A stretch of 64,000 bases of DNA from Streptomyces sp. NBC_00287 (GTDB lineage: Bacteria > Actinomycetota > Actinomycetes > Streptomycetales > Streptomycetaceae), in contig NZ_CP108053.1 in NCBI RefSeq assembly GCF_036173105.1, positions 3,472,001-3,536,000 of the forward strand. Direction: 5' to 3'. Both the position numbers and the translations under genes were made by a program. Positions 35,844 through 45,005 of this stretch are shown piece by piece (positions within the stretch are counted from its first letter, which is position 1; each line of letters opens with the position of its first letter). Under the pieces are notes generated by a model that worked only from the letters and a program-made list of their open reading frames with translations, did not search any database and had not been told where the DNA came from.

Positions 35844-36131
35844 TCAGCTCTGCAGCGGAAGTCCGCCGAGCAGTCCGCCCTGGTTCAGCGCGGTGGTGGC
35901 GCCCTTCACGGTGTTGAGCACGGAGTCCTTGTTCTCGGTGTCGAGCGCGTCCGACTGGTGCTGCAGCGGCATGGCGTCGGCGGGCGTAAGGCGGCCACTG
36001 GTGAGCGTGTTCACGGCGCCGGTGAGGCTGGTGGGCGTGAGGTCGGCGGTGCTGTGCGCGAACGCGGGCGCGGCGGCACCGGCGACGACCAGGGAACCGG
36101 CAACGACAGCGGCGGCCTTCAGGGACTTCAT
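35844..36131 (-). CDS. Small secreted protein, unknown
   Basis: 95 residues: Sec signal peptide (MKSLKAAAVVAGSLVVAGAA, cleavage after AFA) and a 70-residue mature chain without cysteine, ending GGLLGGLPLQS. AAAGGAACACG upstream of the ATG is a fair ribosome site. The signal peptide and size resemble chaplins but the chaplin sequence is absent. Probably an abundant small cell-wall or matrix protein; no function known. Confidence 0.75.
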   Translation of the reverse strand: MKSLKAAAVVAGSLVVAGAAAPAFAHSTADLTPTSLTGAVNTLTSGRLTPADAMPLQHQSDALDTENKDSVLNTVKGATTALNQGGLLGGLPLQS

Positions 36132-36280
36132 CGTGTTCCTTTCTTCGGCAACTCACAGTCGCCAAGGGGAATTCTGACGCCGTGCCTAACGACCTTGCGC
36201 CGGACCGGAAACCCCGGGCCCGCATCCTCATATGAGATCCAAGAAAGACGTAGCGAAATTCAGGACGCAGAGAAGTTCAG

Positions 36281-36324
36281 AAGGCCGCCGTACCGGCCGA
36301 ATCGACCGGCCCGACGGCCTTTTG
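36281..36324. terminator. Hairpin downstream of the 249-aa secreted protein gene
   Basis: Outer arms AAGGCCG (36281-36287) and CGGCCTT (36315-36321) with an inner CCGG-based stem; short T-run on the plus side. Confidence 0.5.
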
Positions 36325-36339
36325 AGTCTTCGCCCTGTC

Positions 36340-37089
36340 CTACGACGTGGGCAGCAGACCGCCGGTGGGCGGGGAGACCGGCAGGCTCGGCAGCGCCGGC
36401 AGCGCCGGCAGGCCGGCCAGGTTCGGGGCGGGCAGGCCGCCGCCGAGCAGGGTGGCGGCGAGCGCGTTGACCAGGCCGGTCAGCACACCGGTGACGGCCG
36501 GGACCACCTGGGCGACGTCCCCGGAGGTGACGGCCGTGAGCAGGGTGTTGACCGCCTTCTGGAGGGCGGCGAGGGCGTCGGCGACGAGGTCGGCGGGCAG
36601 CTGCGCGGACGCCGCCTTGTCGTCGCTCTTGGAGAGCGTCGGCAACGTCGTCGGCAGGGTCGGCGCGGCGGGCAGCGTGGGGGTGGCGGGCAGCGTCGGC
36701 GTGGTGGAGGTGGTCGGCGTGGTGGGCGTGGTCGAGGTCGCCGGGAGGTTCGCCGGCGGGGCGACCGGGGCGGCGGCGGTGACCTTGGCGATGGCGTCCT
36801 TCACGGCCTGGCCGAGCTTCGTGGCGTCCGCGGCGGGCAGTTGGCCGTTGTCGGCCTTGAGCACGGCGTTGAGCAGGTCGGTGACCGGGCTGAGCACACC
36901 ACCGAGGTCGCCCAGGGCCTTGGTCTGGGCGAGCAGCCCGTCCGCGCCGGGCACGGGCGCCTGGGACGCCGCATGGGTGTGCTCACGGGCGGAGTCGTCG
37001 GCGGCCATCGCGGCTGGGCCGGCGATCCCGAGCAGCAGGGTGGCGCACAGTGCGGAGGTCGCGATACGCCGTGCGGGCAGAGCACGCAT
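36340..37089 (-). CDS. Secreted Thr/Pro-linker protein, unknown
   Basis: 249 residues from the ATG at 37089 (AAAGGA six bases before); an upstream extension to 37713 would cover the chaplin and is rejected. Signal peptide to about residue 29 (GPAAMAAD). Two similar helical modules (LLAQTKALGDLGGVLSPV; ALQKAVNTLLTAVTSGDV) are separated by a Thr/Pro linker (TSTTPTTPTTSTTPTLPA). No cysteine, anchor or enzyme motif. The two-module/linker layout fits a cell-surface or matrix protein. Confidence 0.75.
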   Translation of the reverse strand: MRALPARRIATSALCATLLLGIAGPAAMAADDSAREHTHAASQAPVPGADGLLAQTKALGDLGGVLSPVTDLLNAVLKADNGQLPAADATKLGQAVKDAIAKVTAAAPVAPPANLPATSTTPTTPTTSTTPTLPATPTLPAAPTLPTTLPTLSKSDDKAASAQLPADLVADALAALQKAVNTLLTAVTSGDVAQVVPAVTGVLTGLVNALAATLLGGGLPAPNLAGLPALPALPSLPVSPPTGGLLPTS

Positions 37090-37275
37090 GGGTGTTCCTT
37101 TCGGTGGTGCTTCGGATCTTGTGCCCACCGTGAAAGCGCCCACCGCGCTCTGCAACCGTTCGAGCGCCGCCGGTAACCACCCGCACGCCGCATCGACGGC
37201 GTCGTGCCTGGTGAGGGGCGTGTCAAGGCGCCTCGCCCGGATCGCCGCGACCATGCCCCATTCGGGGCAACGCGA

Positions 37276-37317
37276 ACCGGCCGCCCGCCGTGGCGGATCC
37301 ACGGAAAGGCGGCCGGT
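37276..37317. terminator. Hairpin downstream of the second chaplin
   Basis: Ten-base-pair outer stem (37276-37285 with 37308-37317) and an inner CCGTGG/CCACGG stem. Confidence 0.6.
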
Positions 37318-37337
37318 CAGAGGGTCTCGCGGTGACG

Positions 37338-37577
37338 TCAGTCGTTGACGCAGGTGTTGCCGAACGCCGGGTTCAGCAGACCGACCAGGTTGAGCGTGTT
37401 GCCGCAGACGTTGATCGGAACGTGGATCGGAACCTGGACGACGTTGCCCGACAGCACGCCCGGGGAGTGGGCGGCGGCGCCGTTCGCGCCACTGTCGGCG
37501 GCAGCGATGCCGGCGCCGCCCGCAACGGCCGCAGCGGCAACAGACGTAAGGACCAGGCCCTTCGCGATACGCGACAT
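37338..37577 (-). CDS. Short chaplin
   Basis: 79 residues, ATG. Signal peptide to about residue 27 (GIAAADSG) and a single chaplin domain (GANGAAAHSPGVLSGNVVQV ... VCGNTLNLVGLLNPAFGNTC) that ends the protein, the ChpD-H layout. By place in the locus it corresponds to chpF of S. coelicolor. Secreted, forms amyloid fibres on aerial hyphae; the two cysteines form a disulfide. Confidence 0.92.
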   Translation of the reverse strand: MSRIAKGLVLTSVAAAAVAGGAGIAAADSGANGAAAHSPGVLSGNVVQVPIHVPINVCGNTLNLVGLLNPAFGNTCVND

Positions 37578-37634
37578 GGAGAGGTGCTCCTTGGGGTTGA
37601 CACAAACACCCGGGCGGGGATGCCCGGCGCTGTG

Positions 37635-37662
37635 TCAACGCGCGACGCGCACCGGGGTTGTG
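37635..37662 (-). promoter_or_regulatory. Sigma-BldN-like promoter of the second chaplin
   Basis: On the minus strand CACAAC (37657-37662), 16-base spacer, CGTTGA (37635-37640), 58 bases before the chaplin ATG. Same layout as the motif at 32007-32034. Confidence 0.6.
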
Positions 37663-37833
37663 CCGCCAATGGAGTGATCTGGCGAGGGGCCCTGCTTCAC
37701 CATTCCGACACACTTGCCCGGTTTCACCGGATTAATACGGATAGCGACTAGAGTTGCGGACCTCCTGACGCACCCCTATTGCCAGCAAATCGCACCTTCC
37801 CATCGCAGCTTTTCCGAAAGGGCATCGCCGGTG

Positions 37834-38685
37834 ATGCGCCATTGTCTGGGCCCGCTGTTGCGCCGTGCGACGGTGGGCGTCCTCGCCCTAGCCACGTTCG
37901 CCGAGCGGTACGAGGCGCTCCGGCGCGGCGGGATCGTCCGCGCGGCCGCCCGCACCGGCCCGGCCGGCGGCAACCTCCGGGTGGGTGAGCAGAAGCCGCC
38001 GAAGGACAACGGGCGGGTGCTGATCGCCGAGCCGGGCGCGCAGTACAAGGAGGTCCTCGCGGACACGGTCGTCGGCCACCGTGCGACGCACGGCGCGGAC
38101 GCCTTCCAGGCCTCGGCGGACGTCACAAAGCTGGTGCGGGACAGCGGCTCGGGGCTGTACACCGTGGCGCAGGTCAATGTGGCGATAGGGAGGTCGGCGG
38201 CCGGGGCGTGGGGCGGCTGGACGCTGGTCGTGGCGTACGAGAACCCCCGGGAACCGCTCAGGCGGCTGGCCCTGTGGGACGGCTTCGACGCGCTGAACTC
38301 CGGTTCCGGGCAGGAGATCCGGCTGACCGGGGTGCGCGTGCCCAAGGGCGCGCGCGGGCGCGCGGGCCTCGTGGCGTACGACGGGGATCGTGGCCGCCGA
38401 GGCGACTCGCTGACCGTCTCGACCGGCGGTCTGGCTCCCTCCACCGCACTCATGGACTCCGCCAATCCCCGCCACGACGTCCTGAACTCGACGATCAGCG
38501 AACCGGGGTCGGCGCCGGCGGAGCGTGCGCCCGCGTACGCCAACACCCTCGGCTACGACTCAGATGTGTTCGAACTGGACAGGGCGCTGCGAGCCGGTGG
38601 TGACCAGCTGACCTTCCGGCTCGTTTCCCAGCGGGACGCAGTGTGGGCCGGCGCGTTCTTCGTCGCCGTCGACGCCCAGAGCTGA
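37834..38685 (+). CDS. Secreted DUF3344-like surface protein
   Basis: About 283 residues from the ATG at 37834 (GTG at 37831 also possible); longer frames to 37714 lack a ribosome site. A hydrophobic N-terminus (LLRRATVGVLALATFAE) may be a signal or anchor. The core, ASADVTKLVRDSGSGLYTVA then GWTLVVAYENPREPLRRLAL, matches the DUF3344-type beta domain found in actinobacterial surface proteins. No sortase tail. It precedes the exopolysaccharide operon by 51 bases in the same direction, so it may be its first gene. Confidence 0.65.
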   Translation: MRHCLGPLLRRATVGVLALATFAERYEALRRGGIVRAAARTGPAGGNLRVGEQKPPKDNGRVLIAEPGAQYKEVLADTVVGHRATHGADAFQASADVTKLVRDSGSGLYTVAQVNVAIGRSAAGAWGGWTLVVAYENPREPLRRLALWDGFDALNSGSGQEIRLTGVRVPKGARGRAGLVAYDGDRGRRGDSLTVSTGGLAPSTALMDSANPRHDVLNSTISEPGSAPAERAPAYANTLGYDSDVFELDRALRAGGDQLTFRLVSQRDAVWAGAFFVAVDAQS

Positions 38686-38736
38686 GGCGCGATCCCGCCC
38701 GTCCCGAGCGACACCCGTGAGCGAGGAAACCGCGCA

Positions 38737-39897
38737 ATGCACCTCTCAGCAACCGACCCTCCGCCACGGGTCCTGCATCTGACCCAGCCCGTGGACGGCG
38801 GGGTCGCCCGCATCGTCACGGACCTGGTACGCGCCCAGCTCGCGGCCGGACTGCAGGTCACGGTCGCCTGCCCCGACAGCCCCCTGACCGCGGCCCTCGA
38901 TGCGCTCGGCGCCGACGTACGCGCCTGGTCCGCGAGCCGTGCGCCGGGGCCGACGCTTGTTCGGGAGGTACGGCGGCTTGCGCAGGTGATCGAGGACGTA
39001 CGGCCCGATCTGGTGCACGCGCACAGCGCGAAGGCAGGTCTGGCCGGGCGGCTCGCGGTGCGGGGGCGGATCCCGACCGTGTTCCAGCCGCACGCCTGGT
39101 CCTTCGAGGCGGTCGGCGGCGCCATGGCCGCGTTCGCGCTCAACTGGGAGCGCCAGGGGGCGCGTTGGGCCTCACGCGTGGTGTGTGTCAGCGAGGCCGA
39201 GCGGGTGACCGGGGTGCGCGCCGGGATCCGCGGCCGGTTCACGGTGATCCCCAACGGCATCGACCCCGAGCGCTTCCACCCCGCCGCCGTCGGCACCGTA
39301 CGCGCCGGGCTGCTGCCGGACGTCGATCCCGGGGCGCCGCTGGTGGTGTGCGTGGGGCGGCTGTGCCGGCAGAAGGGGCAGGACGTCCTGCTGCAGGCGT
39401 GGGCATCGGTGGCGGAGCGGGTGCCCGGGGCGCGGCTGGCGCTGATCGGTGACGGTCCGGACGCCGGGGCGCTACGGGCGCGGGCGCCGAAGTCGGTGCT
39501 GTTCGCGGGGGCCGTCGCCGATGCGGCTCCCTGGTACCAGGGAGCCGATTTGGTCGTGCTGCCCTCGCGCTGGGAGGGCATGGCGCTCGCCCCACTGGAG
39601 GCGATGGCGTGCGGGCGTCCGGTGGTGGTGACCGAAGTGGACGGCGCCCGGGAGAGCCTGCCGCCCTCGCTCGCGCCGCACTGTCTGGTGCCGCCGCGCG
39701 ATCCGGCACGGCTTGCCGGGGCCGTCACCGAGCTGCTGCGCGATCCGCTGCTGCGGGAGTCCCTCGGCCACCAGGGGCGTCGGCACGTCCTGTCCACGCA
39801 CGACGTGCGGCACACCGCCGAGGCGGTCGCGGAGGTCTACCGCGATCTGCTGGCGCATCAGGTGCCCACCGAGTACAGGGAGTCCATCCACTCGTGA
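38737..39897 (+). CDS. GT4-family glycosyltransferase
   Basis: 386 residues, ATG with GAGG ten bases upstream. GT-B fold: N-terminal QPVDGGVARIVTDL loop, donor-site FTVIPNGIDPERF, VCVGRLCRQKGQDVLL and the Glu-containing EGMALAPLEAM nucleotide-sugar motif. Retaining transferase that adds a sugar to the growing lipid-linked repeat unit of an exopolysaccharide. Stop overlaps the next gene's GTG. The sugar cannot be told. Confidence 0.85.
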   Translation: MHLSATDPPPRVLHLTQPVDGGVARIVTDLVRAQLAAGLQVTVACPDSPLTAALDALGADVRAWSASRAPGPTLVREVRRLAQVIEDVRPDLVHAHSAKAGLAGRLAVRGRIPTVFQPHAWSFEAVGGAMAAFALNWERQGARWASRVVCVSEAERVTGVRAGIRGRFTVIPNGIDPERFHPAAVGTVRAGLLPDVDPGAPLVVCVGRLCRQKGQDVLLQAWASVAERVPGARLALIGDGPDAGALRARAPKSVLFAGAVADAAPWYQGADLVVLPSRWEGMALAPLEAMACGRPVVVTEVDGARESLPPSLAPHCLVPPRDPARLAGAVTELLRDPLLRESLGHQGRRHVLSTHDVRHTAEAVAEVYRDLLAHQVPTEYRESIHS

Positions 39898-41321
39898 CTG
39901 CCGACAGCACCGTCCCCCCGCCCGGCGGGCAGCCACGGGATCCCGGTCACTCGCCCGTCTCCCTCATGCCGCCGCGCGGCTCGGCCGCCGGTTTCCGCTT
40001 CCCGGCCCGCAGACCCCGCCCGCGCCCCGCCTCCCCCGTACCGCTGCTGGCCGCCGACACCGCCGCCGCCCTGCTGGCCACCCTGGCGCTCACCGGCACC
40101 CAGCGCCGTCCGCTGCTGCTCGCCCTGCTGGTGGCCGCCTCGCTGCTGCTGCGCCCGCAGCCGCCGAGGACGGCGACCGGTGTCCTGGACGAACTGCCCG
40201 CCGTCTGCGGCCGGATCGCGGTGGCCTGGCTGGCGCTGGCAACCGCCGTCGCCGCCTACGCCCCGGCCCACGCGCTCTCCGCGCGCACCCTCGCGCTCGG
40301 CTTCCTGATCCAGTCGGCGGCGAGCTGCGCGTGCCGCGCTCTCGTGCACCGGCGGCGGGCCACCGTGCTGCTCGGCCGTCCGCGCGCCGCGCTCGTCATC
40401 GGCCCGGCGGCGACCGCGCGGCGCGTGGCGGCCGGGGTGCTGCGCCATCCGCGGTGCGGGGTGCGGCCGGTGGGCATCGTCGCCGAGGACCCGGACGGCA
40501 CCGAGGGCCTGCCCGTGCTGACCACGGGCGAGGAGGTCGAGCGGGCCCTGATCCAGAACGGCGTCCGTGACATCCTCGCCGTGCACCCCTCCGTACGGTC
40601 CGAACGGGCGCCCCTGCTGCGGGCGCTCGCGGAGTCGGGGTGCGCGGTGTGGGAGGTCGACGCGGACTCCCCGACGTACGCCACCCGGGGCCAGCTCGCC
40701 GGGTTCGGCTGCCGGCGCCTGGACCTGGGCACGACCCGGCGGCGCGGCAGCGCGGGCAAGCGGGTGCTGGACATGACCGTGTCCGGGACGCTGTTGCTGC
40801 TGGTCAGCCCGCTGCTGCTGGTCTGCGCGGTGGTGCTGCGGATGGCGGACGGACCCGGGGTGGTCTTCCGGCAGGAGCGCATCGGCAAGGACGGGCGGCC
40901 CTTCACCCTGCTGAAGTTCCGCACCCACCGCCCCGCCGACGAGCACGAGGCGGCGACCCGCTGGAGCGTGGCCGACGAGGTGCGCATGTCGTGGTTCTGC
41001 CGCTTTCTGCGCCGCAGTTCGCTGGACGAGCTGCTCCAGCTGTGGAACGTGTTGCGGGGCGACATGAGCCTGGTCGGTCCGAGGCCGGAACGCCCGTACT
41101 TCGTCGCGAAGTTCAGCCAGACCTACCCCGGCTACGCGGCCCGCCACCGGATGCAGACCGGCATCACCGGGCTCGCCCAGATCCAGGGCCTGCGCGGCGA
41201 CACCTCCATCGAGGACCGGGCGCGGTTCGACAACGCCTACATCGACAACTGGTCGCTGTGGCAGGACATCTGCATCCTGCTGCGCACGGCGGCCGCGCTC
41301 GTGCGCCCGACCGGGAGCTGA
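39894..41321 (+). CDS. Polyprenyl-phosphate glycosylphosphotransferase
   Basis: 475 residues from the GTG at 39894 (GTGA overlap). Four N-terminal membrane segments, a CoA-binding-like middle, then the bacterial sugar transferase domain: KRVLDMTVSGTLLLLVSP, FRQERIGKDGRPF, SSLDELLQLWNVLRGDM, SLVGPRPE. WbaP/CpsE type enzyme that starts repeat-unit synthesis by moving sugar-1-phosphate to undecaprenyl phosphate on the inner face. It is the committed step of this operon. Confidence 0.9.
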   Translation: MTADSTVPPPGGQPRDPGHSPVSLMPPRGSAAGFRFPARRPRPRPASPVPLLAADTAAALLATLALTGTQRRPLLLALLVAASLLLRPQPPRTATGVLDELPAVCGRIAVAWLALATAVAAYAPAHALSARTLALGFLIQSAASCACRALVHRRRATVLLGRPRAALVIGPAATARRVAAGVLRHPRCGVRPVGIVAEDPDGTEGLPVLTTGEEVERALIQNGVRDILAVHPSVRSERAPLLRALAESGCAVWEVDADSPTYATRGQLAGFGCRRLDLGTTRRRGSAGKRVLDMTVSGTLLLLVSPLLLVCAVVLRMADGPGVVFRQERIGKDGRPFTLLKFRTHRPADEHEAATRWSVADEVRMSWFCRFLRRSSLDELLQLWNVLRGDMSLVGPRPERPYFVAKFSQTYPGYAARHRMQTGITGLAQIQGLRGDTSIEDRARFDNAYIDNWSLWQDICILLRTAAALVRPTGS

Positions 41322-41324
41322 CCG

Positions 41325-42614
41325 ATGACCAGCCTTGCCCTCACTCAGCCCCGGGCCCGCTCGCTCTCCCCCGCACTGCCGTTGGTGGCCGTCGTCGCCC
41401 TGCTCGCCCTGCCCATCGGCCCGGGCGGCGAGGGCGGCGCGGGTCCGGCCGACGCGCTCTCGGCGCTGGTGGTGCTGTACTGCGCGATCCGTCTCGTACG
41501 GCACCGGCGGCGCCCCCTGTCCCGTACGGCGGCCGTCGTGCTGGGCCTGCCCGTGCTGGGGCTCGCGGTCGCGGCGATGGGCGCGGTCTCGCCGGGCGCC
41601 GGGCTCTCCGGCCTGGGCCGCTATCTCCAGGTCTTCGTGCTGGTCCCGGCGGCCGTGCTGCTGTTGCTCCGGGACCGGTCCGACTTCCGGCTGCTGGCCT
41701 GGTCGTTCGTCGCCCTCGCGGGATGGCAGGGGGCCATCGGCGTCCACCAGTACGTCACCGGCAGCGGCGCCTCCTACCAGGGCGAGCAGATCCGGGCCGT
41801 CGGCACCTTCGGGGCGCAGGACGTGATGGGGATGGCGACCGTCGTGTCCTTCGGGCTGGTGTGCGCGGTGGGCCTGGCCCTCGGCCGCACTCCGGTACGG
41901 CAGCGCGCGATCGCCGCCGTCTGTGCCGTCGCCCTCCTCCTGCCGCTCGCGCTGTCCTTCAGCCGCGGCGCCTGGATCGCGACCGCGGTGGCCTGCACGG
42001 CGCAACTGGCGCTCGCCGGGCCCCTGCGGGCGCTGAAGGTGGGCGCGGCGGTGGCCGCGTCCGGGGTGATCCTGGTCGGCGGGTTCGGCGTCGGCACGGC
42101 GATGCTCCAGGAGCGGATCAGCAGCATCACCCAGGTCACCGACGCCCCCGACCAGTCCGTCACCGACCGGTACACGATGTGGGCGGCCGCTGTCGGCATG
42201 TGGCGCGAACAGCCGCTGACCGGCGTCGGGTTGAAGGGCTTCCCCGAGCACCGGGACGCACACGCCTCGCTGGCCCTGTCCTCCGGCAGCGACACCGAGG
42301 GCGCGGGCGCCGCGTTCCGCAAGCAGCCGCTGTTGTCCCCGCACAACATGTATCTCCTCGTCCTCGCCGAGCAGGGTCTGCTCGGGCTGCTGGCGCTGGC
42401 CGGAGGCTGGCTGGCACTGCTGGTGTGCGCGCTGCGCAGAGTGCGGCGCATGCCCGGCGTCGACTGCGGGATCGTCGCCTGCGGGCTGCTGGTGTGGCAG
42501 CTCACGGACTTCGCGTACGCCGACATCGGCGGGCCCTCGACCGTGCTGACCGCGGTCTGCCTGGGCCTCGTGGCGTGGTGGGCAGTCGGCCCCACGTCTG
42601 TGGAGGTCCGATGA
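41325..42614 (+). CDS. Wzy/O-antigen ligase-like polymerase
   Basis: 429 residues, about eleven membrane segments. A large extracytoplasmic loop contains DQSVTDRYTMWAAAVGMWRE and the GVGLKGFPEHRD segment typical of the Wzy_C/O-antigen ligase family. Polymerises lipid-linked repeat units on the outer face. ATG starts four bases after the glycosylphosphotransferase stop and its own stop overlaps the flippase ATG, so these three are one translational unit. Confidence 0.82.
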   Translation: MTSLALTQPRARSLSPALPLVAVVALLALPIGPGGEGGAGPADALSALVVLYCAIRLVRHRRRPLSRTAAVVLGLPVLGLAVAAMGAVSPGAGLSGLGRYLQVFVLVPAAVLLLLRDRSDFRLLAWSFVALAGWQGAIGVHQYVTGSGASYQGEQIRAVGTFGAQDVMGMATVVSFGLVCAVGLALGRTPVRQRAIAAVCAVALLLPLALSFSRGAWIATAVACTAQLALAGPLRALKVGAAVAASGVILVGGFGVGTAMLQERISSITQVTDAPDQSVTDRYTMWAAAVGMWREQPLTGVGLKGFPEHRDAHASLALSSGSDTEGAGAAFRKQPLLSPHNMYLLVLAEQGLLGLLALAGGWLALLVCALRRVRRMPGVDCGIVACGLLVWQLTDFAYADIGGPSTVLTAVCLGLVAWWAVGPTSVEVR

Positions 42615-44263
42615 CGGTGACCCCTCCTCGGACCGGTGCCGACGGCTCGGTGACGCTGCCGCCGGCGCGCTCCGGTGACCCCGGGCCGGTCCAGGACGGC
42701 ACTGGACTCGCCCCTGTCTCCGGGAAGTTCCTCGCCCGCGCCACCCTGATCACCGCCGTGCTCTCCATCGCCGGCGCCCTGCTGGGTCTCGCCCGCGACC
42801 AGGCGCTGGCCCGGCTGTTCGGGGCGGGCCGTGAGACGGACGCCTTCCTCGTCGCGTGGACCGTGCCGGAGTTCGCCTCGACCCTGCTGATCGAGGACGG
42901 CCTGGCCTTCGCCCTGGTCCCGGCGTTCAGCCTGGCCCTGGCCCGCCGCGCCCAGGGCGCCCCCGGCGACCCGGTGCGCTCCCTGGTCGCCTCCACACTG
43001 CCGAAGCTGACGCTCACCCTGATCGGCGCCACCGGACTGGTCGTCGCGACCGCCCCCTACCTGGTCGAAGCCCTGGCGCCCGGCCTGCCGGACCGCTCCC
43101 TCGCCGTCGACTGCATCCGCCTGACCGCGACCTGCGTACTGAGCTTCGGGCTCGCTGGATACTGCAGCGCGGCCCTGCGGGCGCACCGGCGCTTTCTGGC
43201 GCCTGCCGCGATCTACGTGGCGTACAACACCGGCATCATCACGGCGATGTTCGTCCTCGGCGGCCACTGGGGAGTGCGCTCGGCGGCGGTCGGGGTGGCG
43301 GTGGGCGGCGCCTTGATGGTCGTACTCCAACTTCCTTTTGTTTTACGGCAGTTGAGGCGGAAGCCGAGCGTGGCCGAGGAAGCGGCTCCCGCCGAGGGGC
43401 AGGCCGTGTCGCTGGCGCTGGTCGCGTCGGTGCTGCTGTTCGCGCTGTGCCGGCAGTCCCAGGTGCTCATCGAGCGCTTTCTCGCCTCCGGGCTGCCCGC
43501 CGGGTCCATCTCGCATCTGAACTACGCGCAGAAGGTGGCCCAGATCCCGATGACGCTCTCGCTGATGCTGTGCACGGTCACCTTCCCGGTGGTGGCGCGG
43601 GCGGTGGCCGAGGGCGACATGGAGCGGGCGCGCACCCGCGTGGAGCGCGATCTGGCGCTGGCCGCCTGTGTGGTGCTGCTCGGCGCGGCCACGGTCATCG
43701 CGTGCGCCCCGCACATCGTCGAACTCCTCTTCCAGCGCGGCGCGTTCACCGCGAAGGACACCGCGGTCACGGCGGACGTCATGCGGGTGTACGCCCTCGG
43801 GCTGCTCGGCCAGACCCTGGTCGGCGCGCTGATCCGCTCCTACTTCGCGGCGGGCCGCCCCACCTGGTACCCGCTCGCGATGATGAGCGTGGGCATCCTC
43901 GTCACCTCCTTGCTCGGCGTCCGGACCGTAGGGCCCTGGGGTGTGGCCGGGATCGCCGCCGCCAACGCGGCCGGGATCACCGTCACCGCCGTCCTGCTGC
44001 TCGCGGGCATGCGCAGACGGGCCGTGCCGATCGACACCCGGCGGGTGCTGCGCGAACTGAGCAAGCCGGTGCCGGCGGCGGTGCTCGCGACCGTCGCGGG
44101 CGCGCTCGTCGCGAGCCGGTTCTCCGCGGCCCTGCCCGGTCTCGCCGCCGGATCCGCGACCGTGACCGCCGTGTTCCTCCTGATCGGCCGGGCCCTCGAC
44201 GCCCAAGGCCTCACCCCCGTCCGCACCGTCACACGAAGGCTCAAGGATGTCCGTTTCCGTTGA
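42611..44263 (+). CDS. MurJ/MviN-family flippase (Wzx-like role)
   Basis: 550 residues from the ATG at 42611 (ATGA overlap); the long open frame upstream belongs to shadows. Fourteen membrane segments of the MOP exporter fold, with LGLARDQALARLFGAGRETD near the start and LNYAQKVAQIPMTL in the middle, both MviN-like. In this operon it should move the polysaccharide repeat unit across the membrane, in place of a classical Wzx. A second lipid II flippase is the alternative. Confidence 0.85.
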   Translation: MTVTPPRTGADGSVTLPPARSGDPGPVQDGTGLAPVSGKFLARATLITAVLSIAGALLGLARDQALARLFGAGRETDAFLVAWTVPEFASTLLIEDGLAFALVPAFSLALARRAQGAPGDPVRSLVASTLPKLTLTLIGATGLVVATAPYLVEALAPGLPDRSLAVDCIRLTATCVLSFGLAGYCSAALRAHRRFLAPAAIYVAYNTGIITAMFVLGGHWGVRSAAVGVAVGGALMVVLQLPFVLRQLRRKPSVAEEAAPAEGQAVSLALVASVLLFALCRQSQVLIERFLASGLPAGSISHLNYAQKVAQIPMTLSLMLCTVTFPVVARAVAEGDMERARTRVERDLALAACVVLLGAATVIACAPHIVELLFQRGAFTAKDTAVTADVMRVYALGLLGQTLVGALIRSYFAAGRPTWYPLAMMSVGILVTSLLGVRTVGPWGVAGIAAANAAGITVTAVLLLAGMRRRAVPIDTRRVLRELSKPVPAAVLATVAGALVASRFSAALPGLAAGSATVTAVFLLIGRALDAQGLTPVRTVTRRLKDVRFR

Positions 44264-45005
44264 CACCGGCCCGCGCCTCGGGCCCCGCCCAGGACCGGTC
44301 CCGTGGGTGGCGATGTACCACTCCGTGGGCGACTGCTCGGACGACCCCTACCGGATCACCGTCACCCCCGAGCGCCTCGACGAACAGCTCGGCCGGCTGC
44401 GCCGCCGGGGCCTCAAGGGCGTGTCCGTCGGCGAGCTGCTCGCCGCCCGCGCCCGGGGCGAGGGGAGGGCGCTGGTCGGGCTGACCTTTGACGACGGGTA
44501 CGCCGATTTCGTCGACCATGCCCTGCCCGTGCTGCGCCGCCACGACTGCGGCGCCACCCTCTTCGTGCTGCCCGGCAGGCTGGGCGGCGACAACGCCTGG
44601 GATCCGCTCGGCCCGCGCAAACCGCTGCTGACCGCCGACGGCATCCGGCACGCCGCAGCCGCCGGAGTGGAGATCGGCTCGCACGGGCTGACCCATGTGG
44701 ACCTGACGAAGGCCGACGACGAGCTGCTGCACGCCGAGACCGCCGAAAGCAGAGCAGTGCTCTCGGAGTTGATCGGTGCTCCGGTCGAGGGCTTCTGCTA
44801 TCCGTACGGCACGGTCGACCGACGCGCCGCCGACGCCGTCCGCGCCGCCGGCTACACCTACGCCTGCGCCATCGACCCCGGCCCGCTCACCGGCCTGCAC
44901 GCACTCCCCCGCGTCCACGTCGGCCAGAACGACACCGCCGTACGCCTCTATCTCAAGCACCGTCTGCACCGGCTGCGCCGACGCCCCGTGGCGGGCCTGC
45001 GATGA
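44247..45005 (+). CDS. Polysaccharide deacetylase (CE4)
   Basis: 252 residues, ATG. NodB-domain metal site: LTFDDGYADF (catalytic Asp and metal Asp), GSHGLTHVDL (two metal His) and FCYPYGTVD, all intact. No signal peptide, so it may act in the cytoplasm on lipid-linked precursors, or be exported by another way. Removes N-acetyl groups from the exopolysaccharide or its precursor, giving it positive charge. Overlaps the flippase by 17 bases and the next transferase by four. Confidence 0.85.
   Translation: MSVSVDTGPRLGPRPGPVPWVAMYHSVGDCSDDPYRITVTPERLDEQLGRLRRRGLKGVSVGELLAARARGEGRALVGLTFDDGYADFVDHALPVLRRHDCGATLFVLPGRLGGDNAWDPLGPRKPLLTADGIRHAAAAGVEIGSHGLTHVDLTKADDELLHAETAESRAVLSELIGAPVEGFCYPYGTVDRRAADAVRAAGYTYACAIDPGPLTGLHALPRVHVGQNDTAVRLYLKHRLHRLRRRPVAGLR

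Noticed and set aside
37090..37713. N-terminal extension of the 249-aa secreted protein through the chaplin
   Set aside because: The extension is antisense-like in composition and removes the signal peptide from the N-terminus; the ATG at 37089 has a good ribosome site.
39858..42344. 828-codon minus-strand frame
   Set aside because: Shadow of the glycosylphosphotransferase and polymerase genes; low-complexity Arg/Gly/Ala-rich protein with no motif, typical of antisense frames in high-GC DNA.
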